A stretch of DNA of 64,000 nt from RYN-230 sp963851025 (GTDB taxonomy: Bacteria > Actinomycetota > Actinomycetes > Streptosporangiales > Streptosporangiaceae). Positions 1 through 7,481 of the stretch are shown in pieces; within the stretch, counting starts at the first letter, position 1; the number at the start of each line of letters is the position of its first letter. The DNA lies in the NCBI GenBank assembly GCA_963851025.1, contig CAWKOA010000006.1:1-64000 (forward strand), read 5' to 3'. A model generated the notes under the pieces. The model worked only from the letters and a program-made list of their open reading frames with translations. It was not told where the DNA came from and ran no database searches. The position numbers and the translations under genes are program-made.

Positions 1-1128
1 CAGGTCGCGGGCCAGGGCCAGCAGCCCGTCCTCGCCGAGCCGCTGGCTGCCCGGGCCCACCCGGCCCTCGAACAGCCCGTCGGTGAACAGCACCAGGCCC
101 GCGTCCGGGGGCAGCGGCAGATCTTCCTCCGGCCAGGACATGCCGGACTCCAGGCCGACCGCGGGCCCGGCCGGGCCCTCGACCAGCTCGACGTGTCCCG
201 GCGTGCGCAGCAGCAGCCCCGGATGGCCCGCCCGCAGCACCCGGACGCTGCGCCGGTCCGGGCCGAAGACCAGGTGAGTCAGGGTGGCGAAGAGGTGATC
301 GTCCTCCCGCTCGGCCATCAGCAGCTGCTCGAGCAGGCCCATCAGCGCCGCCGGGGCCGCGCCGGCCAGGACCAGGGACCGCCAGGCCACCCGCAGGCAG
401 ACCCCGATAGCGGCCTCGGCCGCACCGTGCCCGCAGACGTCACCGATGACCGCGTGCACGACGCCGTCCGACGTCTCGACCACGTCGTAGAAGTCGCCGC
501 CGAGCAGGGCATTGGCCCGGCCGGGCCGGTAGCGGGCGACCATCTCGAACGCGCCGGTGCGGATCAGCGGGGTGGGCAGCAGGGCCCGCTCCAGCCGGGC
601 GTTCTCCTCCGCCCGCAGCGCGCTGCGCTGCAGCGCCGCGGACGCCTGTTCCACGTGCTTGCGCTGGGTGGCGTAGCGGATGGCCCGGCCGAACACGTCC
701 GGGGGCGCCTGGCCCTTGATCAGGTAGTCCTGGGCGCCCGCGGCGACCGCGGCGAGCCCGGCGCTCTCCTCGGCCAGGCCGGTCAGCACCACCACGGGCG
801 CGCCCGGGGCGGCGGCGAGCATCTGGGTGACCGCCTCCAGCCCCGCCACGTCGGGCAGGTGCAGGTCGAGCAGGACGCAGCCGGGCGTGGCGCCCCGGCT
901 GAGCAGGTCCGCGGCCTCAGCGAGGGAGCGCACCGCGGTCAGCGAGGCCTGCATGCCGCTGTCGGCGAGCAGTTCCTCGACCAGCAGGACGTCGCCGGCG
1001 TCGTCCTCCACCAGGAGGATCGTGTCCGGGTCGCCCAGCCAGGCCAGGCGGGGCGGGTCCAGGCTGCTGCTCTCCTGCGGGGGGCGGGCCGGGCCGCGCG
1101 GCGCGGGCACCCCGGTCCGGGTCGGCAT
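1..1128 (-). CDS. Response regulator with SpoIIE/PP2C phosphatase domain (3' end cut by window)
   Basis: Reading leftwards from the ATG at 1128 gives 376 codons running off the window. Residues about 36-150 form a receiver domain: acidic pair in LLVEDD, phospho-acceptor Asp88 in LLDLHLP, Lys138 in DYLIKGQ. A helical linker follows, then a PPM/SpoIIE phosphatase domain with LGGDFYDV near 209-215, GDVCGHG near 229-235 and FTDGLFEG near the edge, the Asp residues that bind Mn/Mg. The family (RsbU/RsbP type) dephosphorylates STAS anti-anti-sigma factors to release a SigB-type sigma factor; such a sigma gene lies just downstream of its start on the same strand and a STAS gene is at 5.7 kb, so partner switching is a fair inference. 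The last 30-60 residues are missing. The start is uncertain because no clear Shine-Dalgarno precedes it. Confidence 0.9.
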   Translation of the reverse strand, partial: MPTRTGVPAPRGPARPPQESSSLDPPRLAWLGDPDTILLVEDDAGDVLLVEELLADSGMQASLTAVRSLAEAADLLSRGATPGCVLLDLHLPDVAGLEAVTQMLAAAPGAPVVVLTGLAEESAGLAAVAAGAQDYLIKGQAPPDVFGRAIRYATQRKHVEQASAALQRSALRAEENARLERALLPTPLIRTGAFEMVARYRPGRANALLGGDFYDVVETSDGVVHAVIGDVCGHGAAEAAIGVCLRVAWRSLVLAGAAPAALMGLLEQLLMAEREDDHLFATLTHLVFGPDRRSVRVLRAGHPGLLLRTPGHVELVEGPAGPAVGLESGMSWPEEDLPLPPDAGLVLFTDGLFEGRVGPGSQRLGEDGLLALARDL

Positions 1129-1155
1129 GCTCACGGCGCGCCTGGGGGACGTAGC

Positions 1156-1180
1156 CTCAACCAACGCTCCTTATGACAAG
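1156..1180 (-). promoter_or_regulatory. Candidate promoter/regulator motif upstream of the SpoIIE phosphatase gene
   Basis: Read on the minus strand this holds CTTGTCAT, seven bases, then GTTGGTTGAG, ending 27 bases before the ATG at 1128. The same two words recur together at 39324-39360 before a small conserved gene. The function is inferred only from the shared words and position. Confidence 0.35.
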
Positions 1181-1328
1181 ACCGCCAGCCCCGGGTCCGG
1201 GGCTAGCGGCTTCTGCGCTCCCTGTTCCGCGACAGGATAATGTCGCCGAAACGCGAGAAACTTCCGTTTTCACAGCGGGCGGCGCCCCGGGCCGGAGGCG
1301 TGGGAACGCGGGTCCGGGCGCCGTCTTG

Positions 1329-2225
1329 CTAGCTCGCGGCGAGCATGCCTTCCGCGCCGTCGGGCGAGGCGATGCGCTGCCGCAGGAACGTGAGCGCGTG
1401 GGCGAGCAGCCGGGATACGTGCATCTGCGAGATGCCCAGGTTCTGGCCGATCTCGGCCTGGGTCATGTCCCCGTAGAAGCGCATCAGCAGGATCCGCTGC
1501 TCCCGCCGGGGCAGCTCACCCCAGTGCACCGCGAGCGCCTCCATCGACAGGGTGTGCTCCATCTGCGGGTCCTCGCCGCCGAGCAGGTCGGCCAGGCTGG
1601 CCGTGTCGGGCTGGCCGGACAGGGGCGCGTCGAGCGAGGCCGGCTGCAGGAGCAGGTCGGCGCCGCGCGCCTCCCGCACGTCGGCCTCGGTGAGGCCCAG
1701 GTCGCTGGCGAGTTCGGCGTCGGTGGGCGCACGCCCCAGCTCCTGGGTGAGCTCGCGGGCCGTCTCGCGCAGCGCCAGCAGCCGCTCCTGGACCGGCCGC
1801 TCGATGTGCACCTGCCACCGCTTGTCGCGGAAGTAGCGCTTGATCTCCCCGGTGATGCACGGCTGGGCGTAGGCGGCCAGGTTCCGGCCGACCCCGGGGT
1901 CGAAGTTGTTGATCGCCTTGAGCAGGCCCACGTAGCCGACCTGGATCAGGTCCTCGGTCGGCTCCGGGCTGCGCCGGTAGCGGTTCGCGCAGGCCCGGAC
2001 CAGGCCCCGGTAGCGGGCCACCAGCACCTCGCACGCGCCTTCCCGGCGCGGGCTGTCCGGCGGGCCCGACCGGATCTCGTGCAGCAGTTCCTCGTCGTCT
2101 AGCTGTTCAAGCTCGCTCGCAGCTGCGTCAGCGGGCCGGCCCATGTTCCGGGGCGGATACGCCGCAGCTGCATCACCTGCGGCAAGTATTTCCATGCGTG
2201 CAAGCCTGCCCGACAACCGCCGCAT
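1329..2225 (-). CDS. SigB/SigF-family RNA polymerase sigma factor
   Basis: 298 residues. Group 3 sigma-70 factor: region 2 around residues 70-140 (ARYRGLVRACANRYR, EDLIQVGYVGLLKAINNFDP, GEIKRYFRDKRW), region 3 in the middle (ELGRAPTDAELASDLGL) and a region 4 helix-turn-helix near the end (REQRILLMRFYGDMTQAEIG, ISQMHVSRLL). This layout is typical of stress or differentiation sigma factors of the SigB/SigF/SigG type in actinobacteria. It lies downstream of a MarR gene on the same strand (27-bp gap) and near a SpoIIE-type phosphatase and a STAS protein, so control by an anti-sigma/antagonist switch is likely, although no anti-sigma kinase is visible here. In-frame ATGs at 2195 and 2144 are alternative starts; none has a strong ribosome binding site. 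Confidence 0.93.
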   Translation of the reverse strand: MRRLSGRLARMEILAAGDAAAAYPPRNMGRPADAAASELEQLDDEELLHEIRSGPPDSPRREGACEVLVARYRGLVRACANRYRRSPEPTEDLIQVGYVGLLKAINNFDPGVGRNLAAYAQPCITGEIKRYFRDKRWQVHIERPVQERLLALRETARELTQELGRAPTDAELASDLGLTEADVREARGADLLLQPASLDAPLSGQPDTASLADLLGGEDPQMEHTLSMEALAVHWGELPRREQRILLMRFYGDMTQAEIGQNLGISQMHVSRLLAHALTFLRQRIASPDGAEGMLAAS

Positions 2226-2252
2226 AAAGCAAATGTTTACATGTGGAATAAC

Positions 2253-2702
2253 TCAGCCGGCGTCGGCGGCCACCTCGCCGAGCCCGCGCACCAGCGCGTC
2301 GCGGCCGTCCGGCGTCATGGCCTGGAGCATCTCGGCCAGGGCCGTCCGCCGCTGCTCGCGCACCCATCCGGCCAGCCGCCGCCCCGACTCGGTCAGCAGC
2401 AGCACGATCTCCCGGCGGCTATCTTCGGCCCGGTCCCGGGTGAGCAGGCCCGCGACCTCCATCCGGTCGCACAGCCTGCTGGTGGCCGACGCGGAGGCAC
2501 CCACCTGGGTGGCCAGCCGGTTGAGGTTGAGGCTCCCGGCCCGGTCGATGATCAGCAGCGCGCGGAGCTGGGCAGGCGGCACGGACGAGCCGATCTTCTC
2601 GACGGCCCGCTCCGCTACCTCGATCAGGGCCGCCAGTCCCCGCTCGGCGGTACTCACCTCGAGCTGCTCATCCCTGGAACCCCGGAACATGTCGTATCCC
2701 AT
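2253..2702 (-). CDS. MarR-family transcriptional regulator
   Basis: 149 residues from the ATG at 2702 (MGYDMFRGSRDEQLEV). Winged-helix MarR fold: the recognition helix lies in LATQVGASASATSRLCDRME and the wing carries GLLTRDRAEDSRREIVLLLT with the family's D-x-R signature. MarR proteins are usually dimeric repressors released by small phenolic or oxidant ligands. An upstream open frame adds about 68 low-complexity residues and was rejected. The gene precedes the sigma factor on the same strand. It also faces another MarR gene across about 390 bp, so the intergenic region may serve both. Its target is unknown. Confidence 0.9.
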   Translation of the reverse strand: MGYDMFRGSRDEQLEVSTAERGLAALIEVAERAVEKIGSSVPPAQLRALLIIDRAGSLNLNRLATQVGASASATSRLCDRMEVAGLLTRDRAEDSRREIVLLLTESGRRLAGWVREQRRTALAEMLQAMTPDGRDALVRGLGEVAADAG

Positions 2703-3093
2703 CAGGATCACCACCGGGCCAGCACCCTCACGCCCGCCTGTGACACCGGCGGAGAGCCTATCAGCGCTGGCATCGCCTGCTTCGGACCGAGCCCGCTCAC
2801 CCCGCTCGCCGCCGCGCCGGCCGGGCGCAGAGCACGGCGGGCCCGGGGACCGGGCCGGCGGCCACCGCCGGTACCTGGACAGGAAGCAGCCGCACCGGGT
2901 GGTCATCGCCGTCCTCCTTCCCGGCCCCGTTGCCCGCTGCGCCGTGCTCGCTGGGGAAGCCCTGCCGCGGCACTACCCGTGCGCCGAGGGGCTACACCAC
3001 CCGCGGACCGGGCTGGGTGCGCCGCCCAGGCGGCGGGCCGCCCCGCGCCGCTGACATTGGCGGATAGCAAGTGTTTCTCACTACAATGTTTTC
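2703..3093. other. Intergenic region between two divergent MarR genes
   Basis: Most of this 391-bp stretch is GC-rich with no convincing coding frame. Its right end (3061-3093) is AT-rich: AGTG-TTTCT-CACT (3070-3082) forms a short inverted repeat, and TACAAT (3082-3087) could be a -10 box placing transcription start close to the GTG at 3094, which would make that message leaderless. No strong -35 was seen. Confidence 0.4.
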
Positions 3094-3627
3094 GTGGAAA
3101 CATCCCGCGGGCCGGCGCCCTCCCTGGCGGCTGGCGCCCCGGACCGGGATTCGCTGGCCCTCCGGCTGGAATTCGCGGAGCAGGTGGATGCGCTGCAGGC
3201 CGCGACCCGCGTGCTGGCCGGGGTGGCGCTGCGGAGCCTGGACGTCCTCGACGGCGTGATCACCCTGCCCCAGTACCGGATGCTGTCCGTCCTCGGTGAA
3301 CTCGGCCGGGCCCGGTCGTCGCGGGTGGCGCGGGCCCTCGGCCTGGACGCGTCCACCGTGACCAGGCTGGCCGACCGGCTGGTCGCGGCGGGCCACGTGG
3401 CCCGGGGCAGCGACCCGCGGCACCGCAGCGTGGTGACGCTGGAACTCACCCCCAGCGGGCAGGGCCTGGTCAGCGCGGTCTCCAGGTGGCGGCAGCGCGA
3501 GCTGAGCCGGATCGTCGCCGCGCTCCCGCCGGCCACCCGGGCCGGGCTCACCAGCGTGCTGGGCCAGCTGGTCACGGCGGCCGGGGAAGGGTACGGCCTG
3601 GCCGCCGAGCCCGTCGTCCCGCTCTGA
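3094..3627 (+). CDS. MarR-family transcriptional regulator
   Basis: 177 residues from a GTG. After about 30 variable residues comes a MarR domain: dimerisation helices around LRLEFAEQVDALQAATRVL, DNA-binding helices in LGELGRARSSRVARALGL and DASTVTRLADRLVAAGHV, and a wing with RGSDPRHRSVVTLELTPSG. No Shine-Dalgarno is visible before the GTG, which sits about 7 bases after a possible -10 box (TACAAT), so leaderless translation is plausible. It is followed 76 bp later by a GH15 hydrolase gene on the same strand, which may or may not be co-transcribed. The ligand and targets cannot be read from the sequence. Confidence 0.9.
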   Translation: METSRGPAPSLAAGAPDRDSLALRLEFAEQVDALQAATRVLAGVALRSLDVLDGVITLPQYRMLSVLGELGRARSSRVARALGLDASTVTRLADRLVAAGHVARGSDPRHRSVVTLELTPSGQGLVSAVSRWRQRELSRIVAALPPATRAGLTSVLGQLVTAAGEGYGLAAEPVVPL

Positions 3628-3703
3628 GCCGGGTCCGCCGGTAAAGCCGTTTGGGCCGGTCGGAGCGGGGTAGCCGACGCCCCAGCCGGCGGATGAGGAG
3701 AGC

Positions 3704-5479
3704 ATGGCGAGTCACGACCTGGGCGCGGCCGACGAGTTTCCCCCGCATGTACTGCGTGAGTACGCGCTGGTGGCCGACGGGGAACGGGGCGCGCTGATCG
3801 GCCCCCGAGGCGACATCGCCTGGCTGTGCGCACCCCGGTGGGACTCCGACGCCGTGTTCTCCTGCCTGATCGGCGGGCCCGGCGTCTACGCGGTGACCCC
3901 GGAGGAACCGCGCTTCGTGTGGGGCGGCTACTACGAGGGCAGCACGCTCATCTGGCGCAGCCGGTGGGTCACCAGCCGCGGGTTCACCGAGTGCCGCGAG
4001 GCCCTGGCCTACCCGGGCGACCCGCACACCGCGGTGCTGCTGCGCCGGGTCGAGGCCCTCGACGGCCCGGCCCGGGTCCGGGTGGTCCTGGACCTCAGGG
4101 CCGGCTTCGGGCGGTACCGGATGAGCCAGCTCAGGCAGGCTGGCGGGGTGTGGACGGCCCGCAGCGGCCCGCTCCGGGTCCGGTGGTCCGGCGGCGGGGA
4201 CGCCTCGGTGCGGGCGGACGGGGCCCTGGAGCTGCACCTGGCCCTCGACGCGGGCACCCATCACGACCTGGTGCTGGAGATATCGGACCAGGCCCTGCCC
4301 CGGGTCCCGGTCCGGGCCCGCGAGGCCTGGCAGGCCACCGAGTCGTCCTGGGCGGCCGCCGTCCCCGACCCCGGCCCGAGCCTGGCCGCCGCGGACAGCC
4401 GGCACAGCTACGCGGTGCTGGCCGGCCTGACCAGCAGCAGCGGCGGCATGGTCGCCGCGGCCACCATGTCGCTGCCGGAGCGCTCCAAGGCCGGCCGGAA
4501 CTACGACTACCGCTACGTGTGGATCCGGGACCAGTGCTACACCGGCCAGGCGGTGGCCGCCAGCGGCCCGCACCGCCTGCTGGACGACGCCGTCTCGTTC
4601 GTCGCGGAGCGCATCCTGGCCGACGGCCCTGACCTGAAGCCCGCCTACACCGCGGCCTGCGGGCCGGTGCCCGGGGAGAAGTCGCTCACCCGCCTGTCCG
4701 GCTACCCGGGCGGCGCGGACAAGGCCGGGAACTGGGTCAACCGCCAGTTCCAGCTCGACGCGCTGGGCGAGGCGCTCCAGCTCTTCGCGGCCGCGGCCGG
4801 CCACGACCACCTGGACACCGTGCACTGGCAGGCCGCCGAGACGGCGGTGAAGGCCATCGAGAGCCGGTGGGGCGAGCCGGACGCCGGCGTGTGGGAGCTC
4901 GACAACCATCGCTGGGCCCACTCCCGGCTCATGTGCGTCGCGGGCCTGCGGGCCATCGCCGCGGCGGGGGCGGCCCCGGCCCAGGCGGCGGCCTGGGAGA
5001 CGCTGGCCGACACCATCCTGGCTGACGTGGCCGCCGACAGCGTGCACGCCAGCGGGCGGTGGCAGCGCGCTCCCGACGACGACCGCGTGGACGCCGCCCT
5101 GCTGCTGGCCGCGATCCGGGGGGCCGTGCCCGCGGCCGACCCGCGCAGCCTGGCCACCCTCGACGCGATCGCGGCCGACCTGTCCAGCGACGGGTACGTG
5201 TACCGCTACCGGCACGACCAGCGCCCGCTGCAGGAGGCCGAGGGCGCGTTCGTGCTCTGCGGGTTCCTGATGGCGCTGGCCACTCACCAGCTGGGCCGGA
5301 CCAGCGAGGCCGTCGGCTGGTTCGAGCGCCACCGGGCCGCGTGCGGCCCGCCCGCGCTGTTCACCGAGGAATTCGACACCCACCAGCATCAGCTGCGCGG
5401 CAACCTGCCGCAGGCGTTCGTGCACGCGGTGATGTTCGAATCGGCGGCGCGGCTGGCCCGCCCCTGGGATGCGGGCTGA
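3704..5479 (+). CDS. Glycoside hydrolase family 15 protein (glucoamylase/trehalase type)
   Basis: 591 residues, cytoplasmic (no signal peptide). The N-terminal beta-sandwich starts REYALVADGERGALIGPRG and contains IAWLCAPRWDSDAVF, as in actinobacterial GH15 proteins. The C-terminal alpha/alpha-barrel holds the signature NYDYRYVWIRDQCYT near residue 270, WELDNHRWAHSRLM near 400, and EEFDTHQHQLRGNLPQAF near 560, regions that carry the two catalytic acids in the family. The family cleaves alpha-glucosidic bonds (glucoamylase or alpha,alpha-trehalase). In related actinobacteria close homologues are trehalases, but the substrate cannot be settled here. The start ATG at 3704 has the ribosome site GAGGAG about 6 bases upstream. 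It is followed by a STAS gene 200 bp later. Confidence 0.92.
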   Translation: MASHDLGAADEFPPHVLREYALVADGERGALIGPRGDIAWLCAPRWDSDAVFSCLIGGPGVYAVTPEEPRFVWGGYYEGSTLIWRSRWVTSRGFTECREALAYPGDPHTAVLLRRVEALDGPARVRVVLDLRAGFGRYRMSQLRQAGGVWTARSGPLRVRWSGGGDASVRADGALELHLALDAGTHHDLVLEISDQALPRVPVRAREAWQATESSWAAAVPDPGPSLAAADSRHSYAVLAGLTSSSGGMVAAATMSLPERSKAGRNYDYRYVWIRDQCYTGQAVAASGPHRLLDDAVSFVAERILADGPDLKPAYTAACGPVPGEKSLTRLSGYPGGADKAGNWVNRQFQLDALGEALQLFAAAAGHDHLDTVHWQAAETAVKAIESRWGEPDAGVWELDNHRWAHSRLMCVAGLRAIAAAGAAPAQAAAWETLADTILADVAADSVHASGRWQRAPDDDRVDAALLLAAIRGAVPAADPRSLATLDAIAADLSSDGYVYRYRHDQRPLQEAEGAFVLCGFLMALATHQLGRTSEAVGWFERHRAACGPPALFTEEFDTHQHQLRGNLPQAFVHAVMFESAARLARPWDAG

Positions 5480-5679
5480 TCGCTGGCGGGCCCGGCAACC
5501 GCCACCGCGGCCGGTCACGTATTCATCCGGGAGGGCGTTACCCAGCCCGGCTGGCACCGCCGGTGTCGCTGATCCTGGCCCGGCCCGGTATCCCGCCGGG
5601 CACGTAGCTGGCCAGCGTATTCTTCATCCCGCCCCACCTGGCAGCAGGTGCGCTATACCCGTGCGAGGGAGGTAGATCC

Positions 5680-6024
5680 GTGAGGGCTGAGCGTCATCCC
5701 GCTTATGACAACGGGGTATTGCGGATCACCCAGCTCGCCTCGCCGGCCGGCCTGGCCATCGCCGGGGAGATCGACGAGGCGACGTATCCCGCCCTGGTGA
5801 CCTCCCTGCACGAGCTGGCCGAGGGGCAGCCGGTGGTGCACCTCGACCTCGGCGGGGTGAGCTACTGCGACCTGGCCGGGCTGCGGGCCATCGTCCGGCT
5901 GGCCGCGGGCGACGGCGCGGCCGAGCCCCGGCGCGTCGTGCTGCACGGCGTGCCGCAGCACATCCGCACGGTGCTCGCCATCACCGGCTGGGACGCGCTC
6001 CCGGGGCTGGCGGTCGAGCCGTAG
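5680..6024 (+). CDS. STAS-domain protein (anti-sigma-factor antagonist-like)
   Basis: 114 residues from a GTG preceded by GAGGGAGG at 5665-5672. A single STAS domain fills the protein: LAIAGEIDEATYPAL, VVHLDLGGVSYCDLAGLRAIV, VVLHGVPQHIRTVLAITGW. In SpoIIAA/RsbV antagonists the loop reads D-S-S-G-L and the second Ser is phosphorylated by the anti-sigma kinase. Here the loop reads D-L-A-G-L, so that Ser is absent and classical phospho-switching is unlikely. It could be a constitutively binding antagonist or belong to another partner-switching circuit. The SpoIIE phosphatase and SigB-type sigma genes at the left of the window are natural candidates for the same network. Its 3' end overlaps the convergent EcsC-like frame. 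Confidence 0.88.
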   Translation: MRAERHPAYDNGVLRITQLASPAGLAIAGEIDEATYPALVTSLHELAEGQPVVHLDLGGVSYCDLAGLRAIVRLAAGDGAAEPRRVVLHGVPQHIRTVLAITGWDALPGLAVEP

Positions 6025-6811
6025 CGGTCAGGCCTCAGCGGCCAGCCTGGTCCCTGCGGCGAGCGGCGCCGCAGGTCGTTGCGGACTTCCGTGCCGAGCC
6101 GCCGGGTCTCCCGGCGGTTGAGCATCGCCCCGGCGGCGGCCCCGGTCAGCAGCGGCCCCAGGGACACGGCGCTCCGCCCGGCCCGGGCGATGAGCCGCCG
6201 TTCCAGCTGCCTGCGCAGCGGGGAGCCCACGGCCAGGGCCAGTCCGCCCGGCACCAGCGCGACACCGCGCCGGTGCGCCCAGGCCACGACGTAGGCCAGC
6301 ATGCGTTCCGGGGCCGTGCCCGGGGCCCTCGCCCCGTAGACCTCGTGCAGCTCGGCGACCAGCTTCAGCTCGATCCCGACGACGGCCAGGGTCTCGAACG
6401 CCACCTCCACGGGGGCGGACGGCAGCGGCAGCAGCATGGTCGCGCCCACCGCCGCGCCGACGGACGCGGCGGCCCGGGAGGCGCCCTTGATCAGCTGGTC
6501 CGCGATCTCTTCCGGCCCGAGGCCCGGGAACTGGGCGCGGAGCTTCTGCTGGTCCCGCACGGGCAGCCGGGGCGCCATGGCCAGGACCTGGGACGTCAGC
6601 CAGCGGCCGCCGGAGGCCACGCCCGCCCAGCCCGCCCGCCCGCCCGGCCACCCCGGCGGGCGATCCGGGAGGTGGCCGCCCGCACCCGGCGGCGCCGCGA
6701 CAGCTCGCTGCCCTCGCTGATCTCGCCGACCAGCTTGGCTACCTCGCCGGGCAGCTCGGGCTGGCCGGCCGGTTCGGCGGCGCGTCCGGCACCCTCGGTG
6801 GTCTTGTCCAC
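5862..6811 (-). CDS. EcsC-like membrane-associated protein, probably frameshifted near 6600-6650
   Basis: The body of an EcsC-type protein reads from about 6620 leftwards: LPVRDQQKLRAQFPGLGPEEIADQL, glycine/alanine-rich helices (SVGAAVGATMLLPLPSAPVEV), LKLVAELHEVYG and GGLALAVGSPLRRQ. A second frame (6811-6596) supplies a fitting N-terminus beginning MDKTTEGAGRAAEP and ending RRGGRAGGRAG. The two join across a GCCC-repeat tract at about 6625-6645, where one base would restore a single protein of roughly 310 residues. EcsC-family function is poorly defined, and an association with membranes or ABC transport is suggested for the family only. The tail after DLRRRSPQG overlaps the STAS gene by 163 bp and lacks family character, so the true stop may be wrongly placed by another base error. 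Confidence 0.6.
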
Positions 6812-6895
6812 GTCATCACGTCATCCAGCTACCCCCGGCCGGGCCTGCTACGCGGAAGATCGCCCGGGTTCTGGGTGCCGGGTCTGGCCGCCGGG

Positions 6896-7348
6896 TCACG
6901 GCCGCCGGTCCTTGAGGTCGCGGGCCAGCTGCTCCAGCACGGGCAGGGCGGCGTCGAGGGCCTCCCGCTCGGCCGGGGCGAGGTGCTCGATCAGCTGGCT
7001 CAGCGCGTCCGTGCGCTCGGCCCGGATCCGGTCGTGCAGCCGCCGCCCCGCGGCGGTGGCATCGACCAGGGCGGCCCGCCGGTCGCGCGGATCGGGGCGC
7101 CTGGCCAGCAGCCCGGCGTCCTCCAGCCGCCACACCACCCGGGAGAGCATGGTCGGGTTCATGCCCTCCTCCCGGGCCAGCCAGGACAGGCCCACGGGAC
7201 CGTTGCGGGCCGTGGTGGCGAGCACGGTGGCCTCGGTCAGGGTCAGTTCCGCGCCGGCCCGGGTCGGCCGGATCCGCCGGGCCAGCCGGCCGACCGCCGT
7301 GCGCAGCCGGGCCGCGGTCTCGGTCCTGGCCACGGCCTCGCCTGCCAC
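6896..7348 (-). CDS. MarR-family transcriptional regulator
   Basis: About 150 residues. MarR fold: LTLTEATVLATTARNGPV, then helices SWLAREEGMNPTMLSRVVWRLE and the wing GLLARRPDPRDRRAALVDAT with the D-x-R motif. The GTG at 7348 is chosen because GAGGGG lies 8 bases before it; a GTG three codons upstream (7357) sits directly on that ribosome site. A perfect 14-bp palindrome at 7374-7387 lies just upstream, between this gene and the divergent LigD-type gene, and is the obvious autoregulatory operator. If so, it could also affect the LigD promoter. Confidence 0.9.
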   Translation of the reverse strand: MAGEAVARTETAARLRTAVGRLARRIRPTRAGAELTLTEATVLATTARNGPVGLSWLAREEGMNPTMLSRVVWRLEDAGLLARRPDPRDRRAALVDATAAGRRLHDRIRAERTDALSQLIEHLAPAEREALDAALPVLEQLARDLKDRRP

Positions 7349-7373
7349 AGGCTGCACCCCTCGTCGTAATTAC

Positions 7374-7387
7374 TTGCTATATAGCAA
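7374..7387. promoter_or_regulatory. Perfect 14-bp palindrome, likely MarR operator
   Basis: TTGCTATATAGCAA is its own reverse complement and lies in the 133-bp gap between a divergent MarR gene and a LigD-type gene. AT-rich palindromes of 14-20 bp next to a marR gene are typical operators. Similar TTGC/GCAA half-sites appear before the MATE pump at 33.4 kb. Confidence 0.65.
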
Positions 7388-7481
7388 ACATGTTAGCGGG
7401 TGACCGGCCCGGCGCGGCCACCCCGGGTGTGACCTCGCCGCAGGCGGGCATGGCAGGAGCGGGTGGCAGGGGAGGTGGCCA

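Noticed and set aside
193..1176. A 327-residue plus-strand frame at the left edge
   Set aside because: It is opposite the receiver-SpoIIE phosphatase gene and has no domain character.
3572..5557. A 661-residue minus-strand frame opposite the GH15 gene
   Set aside because: Low-complexity Arg/Gly/Pro composition typical of antisense shadows; GH15 motifs are intact on the plus strand.
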